Positions 52,680-62,984 of a stretch of 63,000 nucleotides of DNA are shown one piece after another. A model generated the notes under the pieces. That model saw nothing but the letters and a program-made list of their open reading frames with translations, made no database searches and was not told the DNA's origin. The translations under genes and the position numbers were made by a program. The stretch comes from Pseudomonas sp. REP124 (GTDB lineage Bacteria > Pseudomonadota > Gammaproteobacteria > Pseudomonadales > Pseudomonadaceae): NCBI RefSeq assembly GCF_020164475.1, contig NZ_JAIQWX010000019.1, positions 1 through 63,000 of the forward strand, given 5' to 3'. Every line of letters starts with the position of its first letter. Position 1 is the first letter of the stretch.

Positions 52680-55004
52680 ATGACACGTACTCGAACTCCC
52701 CGTACCCCCAAAAAACCACCCTCCAAAGGCCTGCGGCCCTGGCTGGGCTGGGCCCTTAAACTCAGTCTGGTCGGCCTTGTGGTGCTGGCCGGATTCGCGG
52801 TTTACCTCGATGCCATCGTGCAGGAGAAGTTTTCCGGCAAGCGCTGGACGATTCCGGCCAAGGTATACGCGCGTCCGCTCGAGCTGTTCGTCGGACAAAA
52901 GCTCAGCCGGGACGACTTTCTGACCGAACTCGATGCCTTGGGCTATCGCCGTGAAAGCGTGGCCAACGGTCCGGGCGCGGCCTCGGTCAGCGGCAATACC
53001 GTCGATCTGAATACCCGTGGCTTCCAGTTCTATGAAGGTATGGAGCAGGCACAACCGGTTCGGGTGCGTTTTTCTGGCGACTACGTTGCCGAGTTGTCGG
53101 GTTCCAGCGGTTCGAAGTTGTCCGTGGTGCGTCTGGAGCCGTTGCTGATCGGTGGCCTGTACCCGAAAAACCTTGAAGACCGGATCCTGATCAAGATCGA
53201 TCAGGTGCCGCCTTATCTGCTCGAAACCCTAGTGGCTGTCGAAGACCGCGACTTCTACCACCACTTCGGCGTCTCGCCGAAGTCGATTGCCCGCGCGATC
53301 TGGGTCAACGGCTCGTCCGGGCGGATGCGCCAGGGCGGCAGTACCCTGACGCAACAGTTGGTAAAGAATTTCTACCTGACCAACGAGCGCAGCCTGACCC
53401 GTAAGCTCACTGAAGCGATGATGGCTTTGCTGCTTGAGATGCACTACGACAAGCGCGAAATCCTCGAGGCTTACCTCAACGAGGTGTTCATCGGCCAGGA
53501 CGGCCAGCGCGCGGTGCACGGTTTCGGTCTGGCCAGCCAGTTCTTCTTCAGCCAGCCACTGGCCGAACTCAAGCTGCACCAGGTGGCATTGCTGGTGGGC
53601 ATGGTCAAGGGCCCGTCCTCCTATAACCCGCGTCGTTATCCTGAGCGCGCCCTTGAACGGCGCAATCTGGTGCTCGACGTGCTGCAGGAGCAGGGCGTCG
53701 CGACGCCCGAGCAAGTCGAAGCCGCGAAGAAAATGCCGCTGGGCGTGACCAAGCGCGGCAGCCTGGCCGACAGCTCGTTCCCCGGCTTCCTCGATCTGGT
53801 CAAGCGTCAGCTGCGTGAAGACTATCGAGATGAAGACTTGACCGAAGAGGGGCTGCGGATCTTCACCAGCTTCGACCCGATTCTGCAAATGAAGGCCGAA
53901 GCCTCGGTCAACGACACCTTTAAACGCCTGGCCGGGCGCAAGGGTTCCGAGGATGTTGAGGCAGCGATGGTCGTGACCAATCCGGAAACCGGTGAAGTCC
54001 AGGCCATGATCGGCAGTCGTCAGGCCAGCTTTGCCGGTTTCAACCGGGCACTGGACGCGGTGCGACCGATCGGCTCGCTGATCAAGCCGGCGGTCTATCT
54101 GACCGCGCTGGAGAAACCTAGCCAATACACGCTGACCAGTTGGCTGTCGGACGAGTCGTTCTCGGTCAAGGGTGCGGACGGTCAGGTGTGGAAGCCGCAG
54201 AACTATGATCGTCGCTCCCACGGCACAGTCTTCCTTTATCAAGGCTTGGCGCACTCCTACAACCTGTCGACCGCGCGTCTGGGTCTGGCGGTGGGTGTGC
54301 CGAACGTACTCAAGACCCTCGGGCGACTTGGTGTGAGTCGTGAGTTCCCGGCCTTCCCGTCGATGCTCCTGGGCGCCGGTGGCATGACGCCAATCGAAGT
54401 GGCGACCATGTATCAGACCCTGGCCAACGGCGGTTTCAACACGCCGATGCGCGGTATTCGCAGTGTGCTTACGGCCGAAGGTGAACCGCTCAAGCGTTAT
54501 CCGTTCCAGATTCAGCAGCGTTTCGATCCGGCCTCCATTTATCTGATCCAGAGCGCCATGCAGCGAGTGATGCGCGAGGGCACCGGCAGCTCCGTTTACA
54601 ACGTGTTGCCGAAAACTCTGACGCTGGCGGGCAAGACCGGTACCAGTAACGATTCCCGGGACAGCTGGTTCGCCGGCTTCAGTCAGGATCTGCTGGCGGT
54701 GGTCTGGCTGGGGCGCGATGACAACGGCAAGACGCCGTTTACCGGGGCAACCGGTGCGCTGCAGGTCTGGACCAGCTTCATGCGCAAGGCCGACCCGTTG
54801 CCGCTGGACATGCCGCAGCCGGATAATGTCGTTCAGGCCTGGGTCGATTCGCGGACCGGTCAGGGCTCGGATGCCAATTGCCCAGGTGCTGTGCAGATGC
54901 CGTATATTCGCGGCAGCGAACCGCCTCCCGGTGCCGCTTGCGGCAGCGAAAATCCTAACCCCGCCGAAACGGTGATGGATTGGGTCAAAGGCTGGATGAA
55001 TTAA
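52680..55004 (+). CDS. mrcB: Penicillin-binding protein 1B
   Basis: Class A bifunctional peptidoglycan synthase. The 774-residue protein has a cytoplasmic basic tail and one membrane helix (LSLVGLVVLAGFAVYL), a UB2H domain (about 60-155), the glycosyltransferase domain with catalytic Glu188 in AVEDRDFYHHF and GGSTLTQQLVKNF, and the transpeptidase domain with SxxK in RPIGSLIKP near residue 460, SYN in LAHSYNLSTA, and KTGTSNDSRD. LpoP, encoded next, is its activator in P. aeruginosa. The start has no ribosome site but lies just past a TATAAT, suggesting leaderless or short-leader translation. Confidence 0.97.
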   Translation: MTRTRTPRTPKKPPSKGLRPWLGWALKLSLVGLVVLAGFAVYLDAIVQEKFSGKRWTIPAKVYARPLELFVGQKLSRDDFLTELDALGYRRESVANGPGAASVSGNTVDLNTRGFQFYEGMEQAQPVRVRFSGDYVAELSGSSGSKLSVVRLEPLLIGGLYPKNLEDRILIKIDQVPPYLLETLVAVEDRDFYHHFGVSPKSIARAIWVNGSSGRMRQGGSTLTQQLVKNFYLTNERSLTRKLTEAMMALLLEMHYDKREILEAYLNEVFIGQDGQRAVHGFGLASQFFFSQPLAELKLHQVALLVGMVKGPSSYNPRRYPERALERRNLVLDVLQEQGVATPEQVEAAKKMPLGVTKRGSLADSSFPGFLDLVKRQLREDYRDEDLTEEGLRIFTSFDPILQMKAEASVNDTFKRLAGRKGSEDVEAAMVVTNPETGEVQAMIGSRQASFAGFNRALDAVRPIGSLIKPAVYLTALEKPSQYTLTSWLSDESFSVKGADGQVWKPQNYDRRSHGTVFLYQGLAHSYNLSTARLGLAVGVPNVLKTLGRLGVSREFPAFPSMLLGAGGMTPIEVATMYQTLANGGFNTPMRGIRSVLTAEGEPLKRYPFQIQQRFDPASIYLIQSAMQRVMREGTGSSVYNVLPKTLTLAGKTGTSNDSRDSWFAGFSQDLLAVVWLGRDDNGKTPFTGATGALQVWTSFMRKADPLPLDMPQPDNVVQAWVDSRTGQGSDANCPGAVQMPYIRGSEPPPGAACGSENPNPAETVMDWVKGWMN

Positions 55005-55020
55005 GCAAAGAGGGTTTCAA

Positions 55021-55770
55021 GTGAACAAGTGGTTGATTCCAGCGGTTACCGCCGTGGCTTTGCTCAGCGGTTGCTCCACAGTACAGCGTGGCTCGATTCC
55101 GGTTGTCGACTCCGGTACCGCTGTTTCCAACAGCGAGCGGGTTTCGGCGAACGGAGGTTATCGCCAGACGACAGTAAAACGCCCTGCGCAAGCTCAGGTT
55201 CAGGAGATTCCACAGGGTGATACCGGCGTTGTGGTCATGGTGCCAGGTGGCGGCGCAACGACGTCGACTCCGATCAGCACTTCGCCTATCACTCCAGGCC
55301 CGATCAGCTCGGGTCCGATCACGCCAGGTCCGATAGATACGTCGCCAGTGCAATCGGCGCCCATCAATCAGGGCAGCTACAGCATGCCTTCGACCCCGAG
55401 CGGGATTCCGTCGGCCAGCGCCGGTGGCCTGTCCGCCGACGAGCAGCTCGACGGTCCGGTACTGGCGCTGTTGACCACGGCTCAACAGCAGCAATCCAGC
55501 GGCGATCTCAATGGTGCGTCTTCCAGCCTTGAGCGCGCCCAGCGTGTCGCTCCGCGCGAGCCGCAAGTGCTTTATCGCCTGGCGCAGGTTCGTATGGCCC
55601 AAGGCGATGCGCCGCAGGCCGAGCAGTTCGCCCGTCGCGGCCTGACCTTGGCCAATGGTCGTCCGGCGCTTCAGGCCAGTCTGTGGGAGTTGATTGCCCA
55701 GGCCCGCGAGAAGCAGGGTGATTCTGCTGGCGCCGCTCTGGCTCGTCAGAAAGCCAAGGTTACTTCGTGA
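55021..55770 (+). CDS. lpoP: PBP1B activator lipoprotein LpoP
   Basis: Outer-membrane lipoprotein that activates PBP1B in P. aeruginosa. The 249-residue product starts at a GTG 16 bases after mrcB, has a lipoprotein signal with lipobox LLSGC (Cys18), a long flexible Ser/Thr/Pro-rich linker (about 60-140) that can span the periplasm, with imperfect repeats of the SPITPGPIS type, and a C-terminal TPR-like domain (LALLTTAQQQQSSGDLNGAS onward). It is in one operon with mrcB and yqcC. Confidence 0.9.
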   Translation: MNKWLIPAVTAVALLSGCSTVQRGSIPVVDSGTAVSNSERVSANGGYRQTTVKRPAQAQVQEIPQGDTGVVVMVPGGGATTSTPISTSPITPGPISSGPITPGPIDTSPVQSAPINQGSYSMPSTPSGIPSASAGGLSADEQLDGPVLALLTTAQQQQSSGDLNGASSSLERAQRVAPREPQVLYRLAQVRMAQGDAPQAEQFARRGLTLANGRPALQASLWELIAQAREKQGDSAGAALARQKAKVTS

Positions 55771-56105
55771 TGGATTCGCGTTTTCCGGTAATTGCCGATC
55801 ATCTGCTGTTGATCGAGCGTGAATTACGCCTGCAAGGCTGGTGGGATGAAGTCGCGCCCTCGGCAGAAGCGCTGTCCAGTGTTGAGCCCTTTTCCGTCGA
55901 TACGCTGGACTTCGAGCAATGGCTGCAATGGATCTTCCTGCCGCGCATGAAGGCGATCCTCGAGCAGGACCTGCCTCTGCCGAATGCGTCGGGGATTCAG
56001 GAGATGGCTGAAATGGTCTTCGCTTCCCGCAACGTTCAGGGCAAGGATCGGCAGTTGCAACTGCTGCTCAAAGAGTTCGATCAACTGATCACCGCTACTC
56101 GCTGA
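55770..56105 (+). CDS. YqcC family protein
   Basis: A 111-residue, helical, soluble protein of the YqcC family (MDSRFPVIADHLLLIERELR; a conserved central DFEQWLQWIFLPRMKAIL). Function unknown in general. The ATG overlaps the lpoP stop (TGATG), giving a three-gene mrcB-lpoP-yqcC unit. Confidence 0.88.
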   Translation: MDSRFPVIADHLLLIERELRLQGWWDEVAPSAEALSSVEPFSVDTLDFEQWLQWIFLPRMKAILEQDLPLPNASGIQEMAEMVFASRNVQGKDRQLQLLLKEFDQLITATR

Positions 56106-56143
56106 CCTCGAGCGCTCGCGGAGCCGTTCGGCTCCTGCGGGTG

Positions 56144-56566
56144 CTATTGGCAGTTATCTGCGATCTGCTTCTGCGTTTCACTCAGGCGTTCCTGCCGTTG
56201 AGCGTCGTCCAGGCGGCGCAACTGTCCATCCACTTCCTCTCTGAGCCGCGGATTGTTCTGCAACTGCGCCAGGTTCGTTCGTGCCTGATCGCAGAACACC
56301 TTCAGCTCCGCCTGCTGCTCGGCCACCTGCCTTTTCACATCCTTGTCGATGGCCTGTTGATCGCCTATCGCTGCGCCGCTCTTACTCGGAGGGGGATGTG
56401 GGGCGGGTTGGGAGGGTGTCGCGACAACGGTGGATGGCTGGCCTTGGGGTGGTTGGGCATCGAAATGGGTAACGCCTTGGGCATCGACCCACTTGTAAAT
56501 CGGCGCGGCAATGCTCAAAGGGCTGATGCAAATCAGCAAGCTGGCGGTCAGGAAGAGCGCTCGCAT
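56144..56566 (-). CDS. DUF4124 periplasmic protein
   Basis: A 140-residue secreted protein: signal peptide MRALFLTASLLICISPLSIA, then the DUF4124 core (PIYKWVDAQGVTHFDAQPP, with the typical YKW..DG.. pattern), a Pro-rich linker, and a Gln/Arg-rich helix likely to be a coiled coil ending in a Cys pair (about C94 and C139). Function unknown; converges on yqcC. Confidence 0.87.
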   Translation of the reverse strand: MRALFLTASLLICISPLSIAAPIYKWVDAQGVTHFDAQPPQGQPSTVVATPSQPAPHPPPSKSGAAIGDQQAIDKDVKRQVAEQQAELKVFCDQARTNLAQLQNNPRLREEVDGQLRRLDDAQRQERLSETQKQIADNCQ

Positions 56567-56671
56567 GTCATTTCCTTATATCCGGATGCGCAATTGAAGT
56601 TAACACACTTGCGGTTTCGCGGTTTTTTCTTGCTTTCTCATGCGCTTACTTCAATAAAGCACAGACACGAC

Positions 56672-56700
56672 TTGACTTGCAGGGGACGAAACAGAAGAAT
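56672..56700 (+). promoter_or_regulatory. Candidate promoter of ilvBHC
   Basis: TTGACT, 17-base spacer, AAGAAT. It predicts a start near 56707 and so a leader of about 260 bases before ilvB. Confidence 0.6.
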
Positions 56701-56750
56701 CCAAAGTCCGCTGTAGAGGGACTGCCAGAAGCAGGCCCTCTCAGTAGATC

Positions 56751-56956
56751 ATGAGGCGCACATCCGCGCCGACCTGCTACACCCGCAACGCGTTACCTCG
56801 CGCTGGGTGGGAAAGGCCCGCAACACTTGGGACGATCCCAATACTTGCTCAGTCAGTGCTGACGTAGTCGGCGACCACCGTCGCTCATGCTCTGCTGAGA
56901 AGTAAACCTATTAAGACCCGTCCCATTTTCCGTGGGCGGTATTCTGGCGTTTTAGA
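56751..56956 (+). promoter_or_regulatory. Candidate ilvB leader / attenuator
   Basis: Between promoter and ilvB lie a 38-codon reading frame (56751-56867) whose second half has Leu/Ile/Val codons, several rare in Pseudomonas (TTA, CTT twice, ATA), a hairpin GCGAC-CACC-GTCGC three bases after its stop (56871-56884), and a terminator-like hairpin (CCG-T-CCCA pairing with TGGG-CGG, 56918-56939) followed by a T-rich run, just before the ilvB start. This is the layout of translational attenuation. The short frame has no clear ribosome site, so the model is tentative. Confidence 0.4.
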
Positions 56957-56966
56957 GGTGGACAAC

Positions 56967-58691
56967 GTGGAGCTTTTATCTGGCGGTGAAATGATCGTCC
57001 GCTTTTTGCGTGACGAAGGCGTCAAGTATATCTATGGGTACCCGGGTGGTGCCGCATTGCATATCTACGATGCGCTTTTCAAAGAACAATCCGTTCAACA
57101 TATTCTCGTCCGTCATGAGCAGGCAGCCACTCACATGGCTGACGGCTATGCGCGTGCCACCGGCAAGGCCGGCGTTGTACTGGTGACCTCCGGTCCCGGC
57201 GCGACCAACGTCATTACCGGTATCGCCACCGCGTACATGGACTCCATTCCGATGGTGATTCTGACCGCCCAGGTGCCAAGCACCATGGTCGGTACCGATG
57301 CATTCCAGGAAACCGACATGATCGGTATCTCCCGGCCGATCGTGAAACACAGCTTCATGATCAAGCATCCGTCGGAAATCCCGGAAGTCATGAAGAAAGC
57401 CTTCTATCTGGCTCAATCCGGTCGTCCAGGCCCGGTCGTTGTCGATATCCCAAAAGACATGACCAACCCGGCCGAGAAGTTCGAATACATTTTCCCGAAA
57501 AAAGCCAAGCTGCGTTCCTATAGCCCGGCGGTCCGTGGTCACTCCGGCCAGATCCGCAAAGCCGTGGAAATGCTGCTGGCGGCCAAGCGTCCGATCATCT
57601 ACGCCGGCGGCGGCGTGATCATGGGCAACGGTTCCGCACCGTTGACCGAACTGGCGCAACTGCTGAACGCGCCAGTGACCAATACACTGATGGGCCTTGG
57701 CGCTTACCCGGGCATGGACCGTCAATTCCTCGGTATGCTGGGTATGCACGGTAGCTACACCGCCAACCTGGCCATGCACAATGCCGATGTGATTCTGGCA
57801 GTTGGCGCACGTTTCGATGACCGCGTAATCAACGGCCCATCGAAGTTCTGCCCGAATGCCAAGATCATTCACATCGACATCGACCCGGCATCCATCTCCA
57901 AGACCATCAAGGCCGACGTGCCTATCGTTGGGCCTGTCGAAAGTGTATTGACCGAAATGGTCGCTACCTTCAAGGAAATCGGTGAAGTTCCTGGCAAGGA
58001 AGCGGTTGCCAACTGGTGGAAACAGATCGAAGAGTGGCGTGGCGATCGCGACATGTTCCCTTACAACAAGGGCGACGGCAGCATCATCAAACCTCAGACC
58101 GTGATCGAGACTCTCTGCGAAGTGACCAAAGGCGATGCCTATGTGTCCTCCGACGTTGGTCAGCACCAGATGTACGCGGCGCAGTACTACCGCTTCAACA
58201 AACCAAACCGCTGGATCAACTCCGGTGGCCTGGGCACGATGGGCTTCGGTCTGCCGGCAGCGATGGGTGTGAAACTGAACTTTCCGGATGCCGACGTTGC
58301 TTGTGTGACCGGCGAAGGCAGCATCCAGATGAACATCCAGGAACTGTCGACCTGCCTGCAGCACGACCTGCCGTTGAAGATCATTCTGCTCAACAACGGT
58401 GTACTGGGTATGGTTCGTCAGTGGCAGGACATGAGCTACGGCGCGCGTCACTCGCATTCCTACATGGAATCGCTGCCTGACTTCGTCAAATTGGCCGAGG
58501 CCTATGGTCACGTGGGCATGCGCATCACCGACTTGAAGGATCTGAAGCCGATGATGGAAAAAGCATTCGCCATGAAGGATCGCCTGGTATTCCTCGATAT
58601 CCAGGTCGATGCCAACGAGCACGTCTATCCGATGCAGATCAAAGACGGCTCCATGCGCGATATGTGGCTGAGCAAGACGGAGCGTACCTAA
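56967..58691 (+). CDS. ilvB: Acetohydroxyacid synthase large subunit
   Basis: ThDP enzyme forming acetolactate or acetohydroxybutyrate, first common step of Val, Leu and Ile synthesis. The 574-residue protein has the catalytic Glu51 in [14 protein letters not shown], the FAD-type segment [15 protein letters not shown], and the ThDP signature [14 protein letters not shown] near residue 448. Start: the second GTG ([17 protein letters not shown] seven bases upstream) rather than a GTG three codons earlier that has no ribosome site. Three bases separate it from ilvH. Confidence 0.96.
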   Translation: MELLSGGEMIVRFLRDEGVKYIYGYPGGAALHIYDALFKEQSVQHILVRHEQAATHMADGYARATGKAGVVLVTSGPGATNVITGIATAYMDSIPMVILTAQVPSTMVGTDAFQETDMIGISRPIVKHSFMIKHPSEIPEVMKKAFYLAQSGRPGPVVVDIPKDMTNPAEKFEYIFPKKAKLRSYSPAVRGHSGQIRKAVEMLLAAKRPIIYAGGGVIMGNGSAPLTELAQLLNAPVTNTLMGLGAYPGMDRQFLGMLGMHGSYTANLAMHNADVILAVGARFDDRVINGPSKFCPNAKIIHIDIDPASISKTIKADVPIVGPVESVLTEMVATFKEIGEVPGKEAVANWWKQIEEWRGDRDMFPYNKGDGSIIKPQTVIETLCEVTKGDAYVSSDVGQHQMYAAQYYRFNKPNRWINSGGLGTMGFGLPAAMGVKLNFPDADVACVTGEGSIQMNIQELSTCLQHDLPLKIILLNNGVLGMVRQWQDMSYGARHSHSYMESLPDFVKLAEAYGHVGMRITDLKDLKPMMEKAFAMKDRLVFLDIQVDANEHVYPMQIKDGSMRDMWLSKTERT

Positions 58692-58693
58692 TC

Positions 58694-59185
58694 ATGCGTC
58701 ACATTATTTCCTTGCTTCTGGAAAACGAACCCGGCGCTTTGTCTCGCGTAGTCGGCCTGTTCTCGCAGCGCAACTACAACATCGAAAGCCTGACCGTGGC
58801 CCCGACCGAAGACCCGACCCTGTCGCGTCTGACGCTGACCACCGTTGGTCACGATGAGATCATCGAGCAGATCACCAAGAACCTGAACAAACTGATCGAA
58901 GTGGTCAAATTGGTCGACTTGTCGGAAAGTGCTCATATCGAGCGCGAACTGATGCTGGTCAAGGTCAAGGCCACCGGTGCCCAGCGCGCCGAGATCAAAC
59001 GCACCACCGATATTTACCGTGGACAGATCGTCGATGTCAGCGCCAGCGTGTATACCGTTCAATTGACCGGTACCAGCGACAAGCTCGACAGCTTCATTCA
59101 GTCCATCGGCACCGCATCGATTCTGGAAACCGTCCGCAGCGGCGTGACCGGCATCGCTCGCGGCGACAAAGTACTCAGCATCTAA
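58694..59185 (+). CDS. ilvH: Acetohydroxyacid synthase small regulatory subunit
   Basis: The 163-residue regulatory subunit with an N-terminal ACT domain (MRHIISLLLENEPGALSRVV) that binds valine for feedback inhibition, and a C-terminal activation domain (about 85-163). ATG two bases after the ilvB stop. Confidence 0.97.
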   Translation: MRHIISLLLENEPGALSRVVGLFSQRNYNIESLTVAPTEDPTLSRLTLTTVGHDEIIEQITKNLNKLIEVVKLVDLSESAHIERELMLVKVKATGAQRAEIKRTTDIYRGQIVDVSASVYTVQLTGTSDKLDSFIQSIGTASILETVRSGVTGIARGDKVLSI

Positions 59186-59223
59186 CCAAATTAGCGAATG
59201 GCCTGAACGGCCTGGATATATAG

Positions 59224-60249
<1,026 letters not shown>

Positions 60250-60266
60250 GTCTGACACTTGTACGA

Positions 60267-60292
60267 AAAACGCGGCTTAAGCCGCGTTTTTT
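60267..60292 (+). terminator. Terminator of ilvBHC
   Basis: AAAACGCGGC-TTAA-GCCGCGTTTT, a perfect palindrome, with more T residues after it. Confidence 0.92.
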
Positions 60293-60394
60293 CGTTTGGA
60301 TGGTCGGTTCTGGTATAAAGCTGCATCGTTTGCGAGGCGAACTGGCATCGCAGGCACTTGTCGAAACTTTCCACCCCGTTGCAAGGTATTGTTC

Positions 60395-61252
60395 ATGAGC
60401 GAACGTCCCGAAGAGCCAGGCAAGGCCGCTGACGCCGAAAGCCTGCTGCCCATCGATGAGCATGTCGAGGAAGGGCATGATGCTGAAGGCCGTAAAGTCC
60501 GGCATCGTGGTATCTATCTTCTGCCGAATCTTTTCACCACTGCGAACCTGTTCGCAGGGTTCTACTCCATCATCAGCTCCATGAGTGCCCAAAGTGCCTT
60601 GAGCGCGGGTGATTCGATTGGAGCAAGCAAATATTTTGCCTTCGCCGCCATCGCCATCTTTGTCGCCATGGTGCTCGATGGTCTCGATGGCCGCGTTGCC
60701 CGTATGACCAATACCCAGAGTGCGTTTGGTGCCGAGTACGACTCGCTCTCGGATATGGTCGCCTTCGGTGTGGCGCCAGCGTTGTTGGCGTTTGGCTGGG
60801 CCCTGGGTGACATGGGTAAGGTTGGCTGGATGGTTGCCTTCATTTATGTAGCCGGTGCAGCGTTGCGTTTGGCACGCTTCAATACCCAAGTTGGTACGGC
60901 TGACAAGCGCTACTTCATCGGTCTGGCCAGCCCGGCTGCTGCCGGCGTTGTCGCGGGCATTGTCTGGGCGTTCAGCGATTACGGTATTCAAGGCTCCAAG
61001 ATGTCTTTCCTGGTGGCTCTGCTGGTCGCGGCCGCGGGGATGCTGATGGTAAGCAACATCAAGTACAACAGCTTCAAGGAGCTGGACCTGAAGGGGCGTG
61101 TGCCGTTCGTGGCAATCCTTGCTGTGGTACTGGTGTTCGCGGTGGTGTTCAGTGATCCGCCACGCATTCTGCTGCTGGTTTTCCTCGCCTACGCCGCATC
61201 GGGTCCGGTGCAGTACTTGTTACATCTTCGTCGGCGCAAAAGCGTCGAGTGA
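60395..61252 (+). CDS. pssA: CDP-diacylglycerol-serine O-phosphatidyltransferase
   Basis: Makes phosphatidylserine, the precursor of phosphatidylethanolamine. The 285-residue membrane protein belongs to the CDP-alcohol phosphatidyltransferase family (not the E. coli soluble type), with the motif in [29 protein letters not shown] near residues 91-120 and about eight helices. The start at [10 protein letters not shown] has AAGG upstream; an earlier in-frame Met overlaps the ilvC terminator. Confidence 0.95.
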   Translation: MSERPEEPGKAADAESLLPIDEHVEEGHDAEGRKVRHRGIYLLPNLFTTANLFAGFYSIISSMSAQSALSAGDSIGASKYFAFAAIAIFVAMVLDGLDGRVARMTNTQSAFGAEYDSLSDMVAFGVAPALLAFGWALGDMGKVGWMVAFIYVAGAALRLARFNTQVGTADKRYFIGLASPAAAGVVAGIVWAFSDYGIQGSKMSFLVALLVAAAGMLMVSNIKYNSFKELDLKGRVPFVAILAVVLVFAVVFSDPPRILLLVFLAYAASGPVQYLLHLRRRKSVE

Positions 61253-61316
61253 TGTAGTTTTCCCTCATACTCCGCAGTCTGTTGGTGCGTCTGTCCTCCA
61301 ATGCTGCGGAGTAGCC

Positions 61317-62330
61317 ATGCTGATCAAAGTCCCCAAAGCGTCCGACTGCCATGAGTCGGATGTCACGCCTGAATCCTTCTATCTTTCCAGGCGCCATGTG
61401 TTGAGCGCAGCCGTTGGTGGTTTGGCCGTTGGCGGACTGCCTCGGTGGGCTGTCGCCGAAGATTCTGCACGTTATGCGGATGTGGAGCCTGGCAAGGCGC
61501 CGTCATGGTTCAGCGAAAAGCTTCCTTCAACCAAGTGGGGCGCAGTCAATGTTCGCGACGAAGCGATCACGCCCTACAAGGATGCGACCCACTACAACAA
61601 CTTCTACGAGTTCGGTGCTGACAAGGGCGATCCGGCAGCCAATGCCGGGACGCTGAAGACCGAACCCTGGACGGTGGTTATCGACGGTGAGGTGGGTAAG
61701 CCGGGGCGGTATGCGCTGGAAGACTTCATGAAGCCTTATCAGCTGGAGGAGCGCATCTATCGCCTGCGCTGTGTCGAGGCCTGGTCGATGGTCATTCCGT
61801 GGATAGGTTTCCCTATATCGGCGTTGCTCAAGCAAGTTGAGCCCACCTCTGGCGCCAAGTACATTCGCTTCGAAACCTTGCAGGACCCCAAGAGCATGCC
61901 GGGTCAGCGCTCTGGCTTTGCCTTGATCGACTGGCCGTATGTAGAAGGATTACGACTGGACGAGGCGATGAACCCGTTGGCGATTCTGGCTGTGGGTATG
62001 TACGGGAGAGAGTTGCCGAACCAGAACGGTGCGCCGCTGCGCTTGGTTGTGCCGTGGAAATACGGTTTTAAAAGCATCAAATCCATCGTTCGTATCAGTC
62101 TGGTCAGTGAGCAGCCTAAAACCACGTGGCAGAGCATTGCTTCGGACGAGTATGGCTTCTACGCGAATGTGAACCCGACGGTCGATCATCCGCGCTGGAC
62201 GCAGGCTCGCGAACGTCGCCTTCCAAGTGGCCTGTTCAAGCCGAACGTGCGTGATACGCAAATGTTCAACGGCTATGCGGATGAAGTTGCTTCTTTGTAT
62301 GCAGGGCTCGATCTGCGGAAGAACTACTGA
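61317..62330 (+). CDS. msrP: Protein-methionine-sulfoxide reductase, catalytic subunit MsrP
   Basis: Periplasmic molybdenum-cofactor enzyme that repairs oxidised methionine in envelope proteins. The 337-residue precursor has a Tat signal (twin Arg25-Arg26 in [18 protein letters not shown], cleaved near AVAED) and the Moco Cys in [15 protein letters not shown] near residue 150. GGAG lies eight bases before ATG. The stop overlaps the msrQ start (TGATG). Confidence 0.96.
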   Translation: MLIKVPKASDCHESDVTPESFYLSRRHVLSAAVGGLAVGGLPRWAVAEDSARYADVEPGKAPSWFSEKLPSTKWGAVNVRDEAITPYKDATHYNNFYEFGADKGDPAANAGTLKTEPWTVVIDGEVGKPGRYALEDFMKPYQLEERIYRLRCVEAWSMVIPWIGFPISALLKQVEPTSGAKYIRFETLQDPKSMPGQRSGFALIDWPYVEGLRLDEAMNPLAILAVGMYGRELPNQNGAPLRLVVPWKYGFKSIKSIVRISLVSEQPKTTWQSIASDEYGFYANVNPTVDHPRWTQARERRLPSGLFKPNVRDTQMFNGYADEVASLYAGLDLRKNY

Positions 62331-62953
62331 TGCGATATCCGCTTTGGCGCATGGGCGTTTTCGTGGCTGCATTGGTGTGGCCGCTGCTTTGGCTGTATCA
62401 GGCTTGGGGGGATGCACTGGGTCCGGACCCTGGCAAGGTGCTGGTTGATCGATTGGGGCTGGGAACGCTTGTTCTGTTGCTCATTACATTAAGCATGACG
62501 CCACTGCAGAAGTTGAGCGGCTGGGGCAGGTGGATAGCTGTCAGGCGACAGTTGGGGTTGTGGTGCTTTGCCTATGTGGTCCTGCATCTGAGTGCTTATC
62601 TCGCATTTATCCTTGGATTCGACTGGTCGCAGTTAGGCGTCGAGCTCCGCAAGCGTCCCTACATTATTGTCGGCGTGTTGGGGCTTCTGTGTTTGTTAGC
62701 GCTCGCAGTGACTTCCAATCGATTCAGCCAGCGACGTTTGGGCGCACGCTGGAAGAAACTTCATCGCCTGGTCTATGTGGTTCTGGGGCTTGGGCTGTTG
62801 CACATGCTTTGGATTGTGCGGGCCGATTTGAAAGAGTGGTCGATCTACGCAGCGATTGGCGCCTTTCTATTAGTCCTGCGGCTTCCGCCTGTAGCTCGGC
62901 GAATCCCTCGTTTAGCGGCTAAAAAGGCATTTCTGCCAGAAAAGCGTAATTAG
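62330..62953 (+). CDS. msrQ: Heme-binding membrane subunit MsrQ
   Basis: Six-helix b-type heme protein that passes quinone electrons to MsrP. The 207-residue protein shows heme-ligand His candidates in [22 protein letters not shown] and LLHMLWIV, and a basic C-terminus. Coupled to msrP by a one-base overlap. Confidence 0.96.
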   Translation: MRYPLWRMGVFVAALVWPLLWLYQAWGDALGPDPGKVLVDRLGLGTLVLLLITLSMTPLQKLSGWGRWIAVRRQLGLWCFAYVVLHLSAYLAFILGFDWSQLGVELRKRPYIIVGVLGLLCLLALAVTSNRFSQRRLGARWKKLHRLVYVVLGLGLLHMLWIVRADLKEWSIYAAIGAFLLVLRLPPVARRIPRLAAKKAFLPEKRN

Positions 62954-62956
62954 TGG

Positions 62957-62984
62957 TTGACGGCAGATTTCAGATCTCTATAAT
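62957..62984 (+). promoter_or_regulatory. Strong promoter pointing out of the window
   Basis: TTGACG, 16-base spacer, perfect TATAAT, followed by the GC-rich TCGCCCC. No gene remains in the last bases, so it serves a downstream gene, probably a stable RNA: in P. aeruginosa an rRNA operon follows msrQ. Confidence 0.75.
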
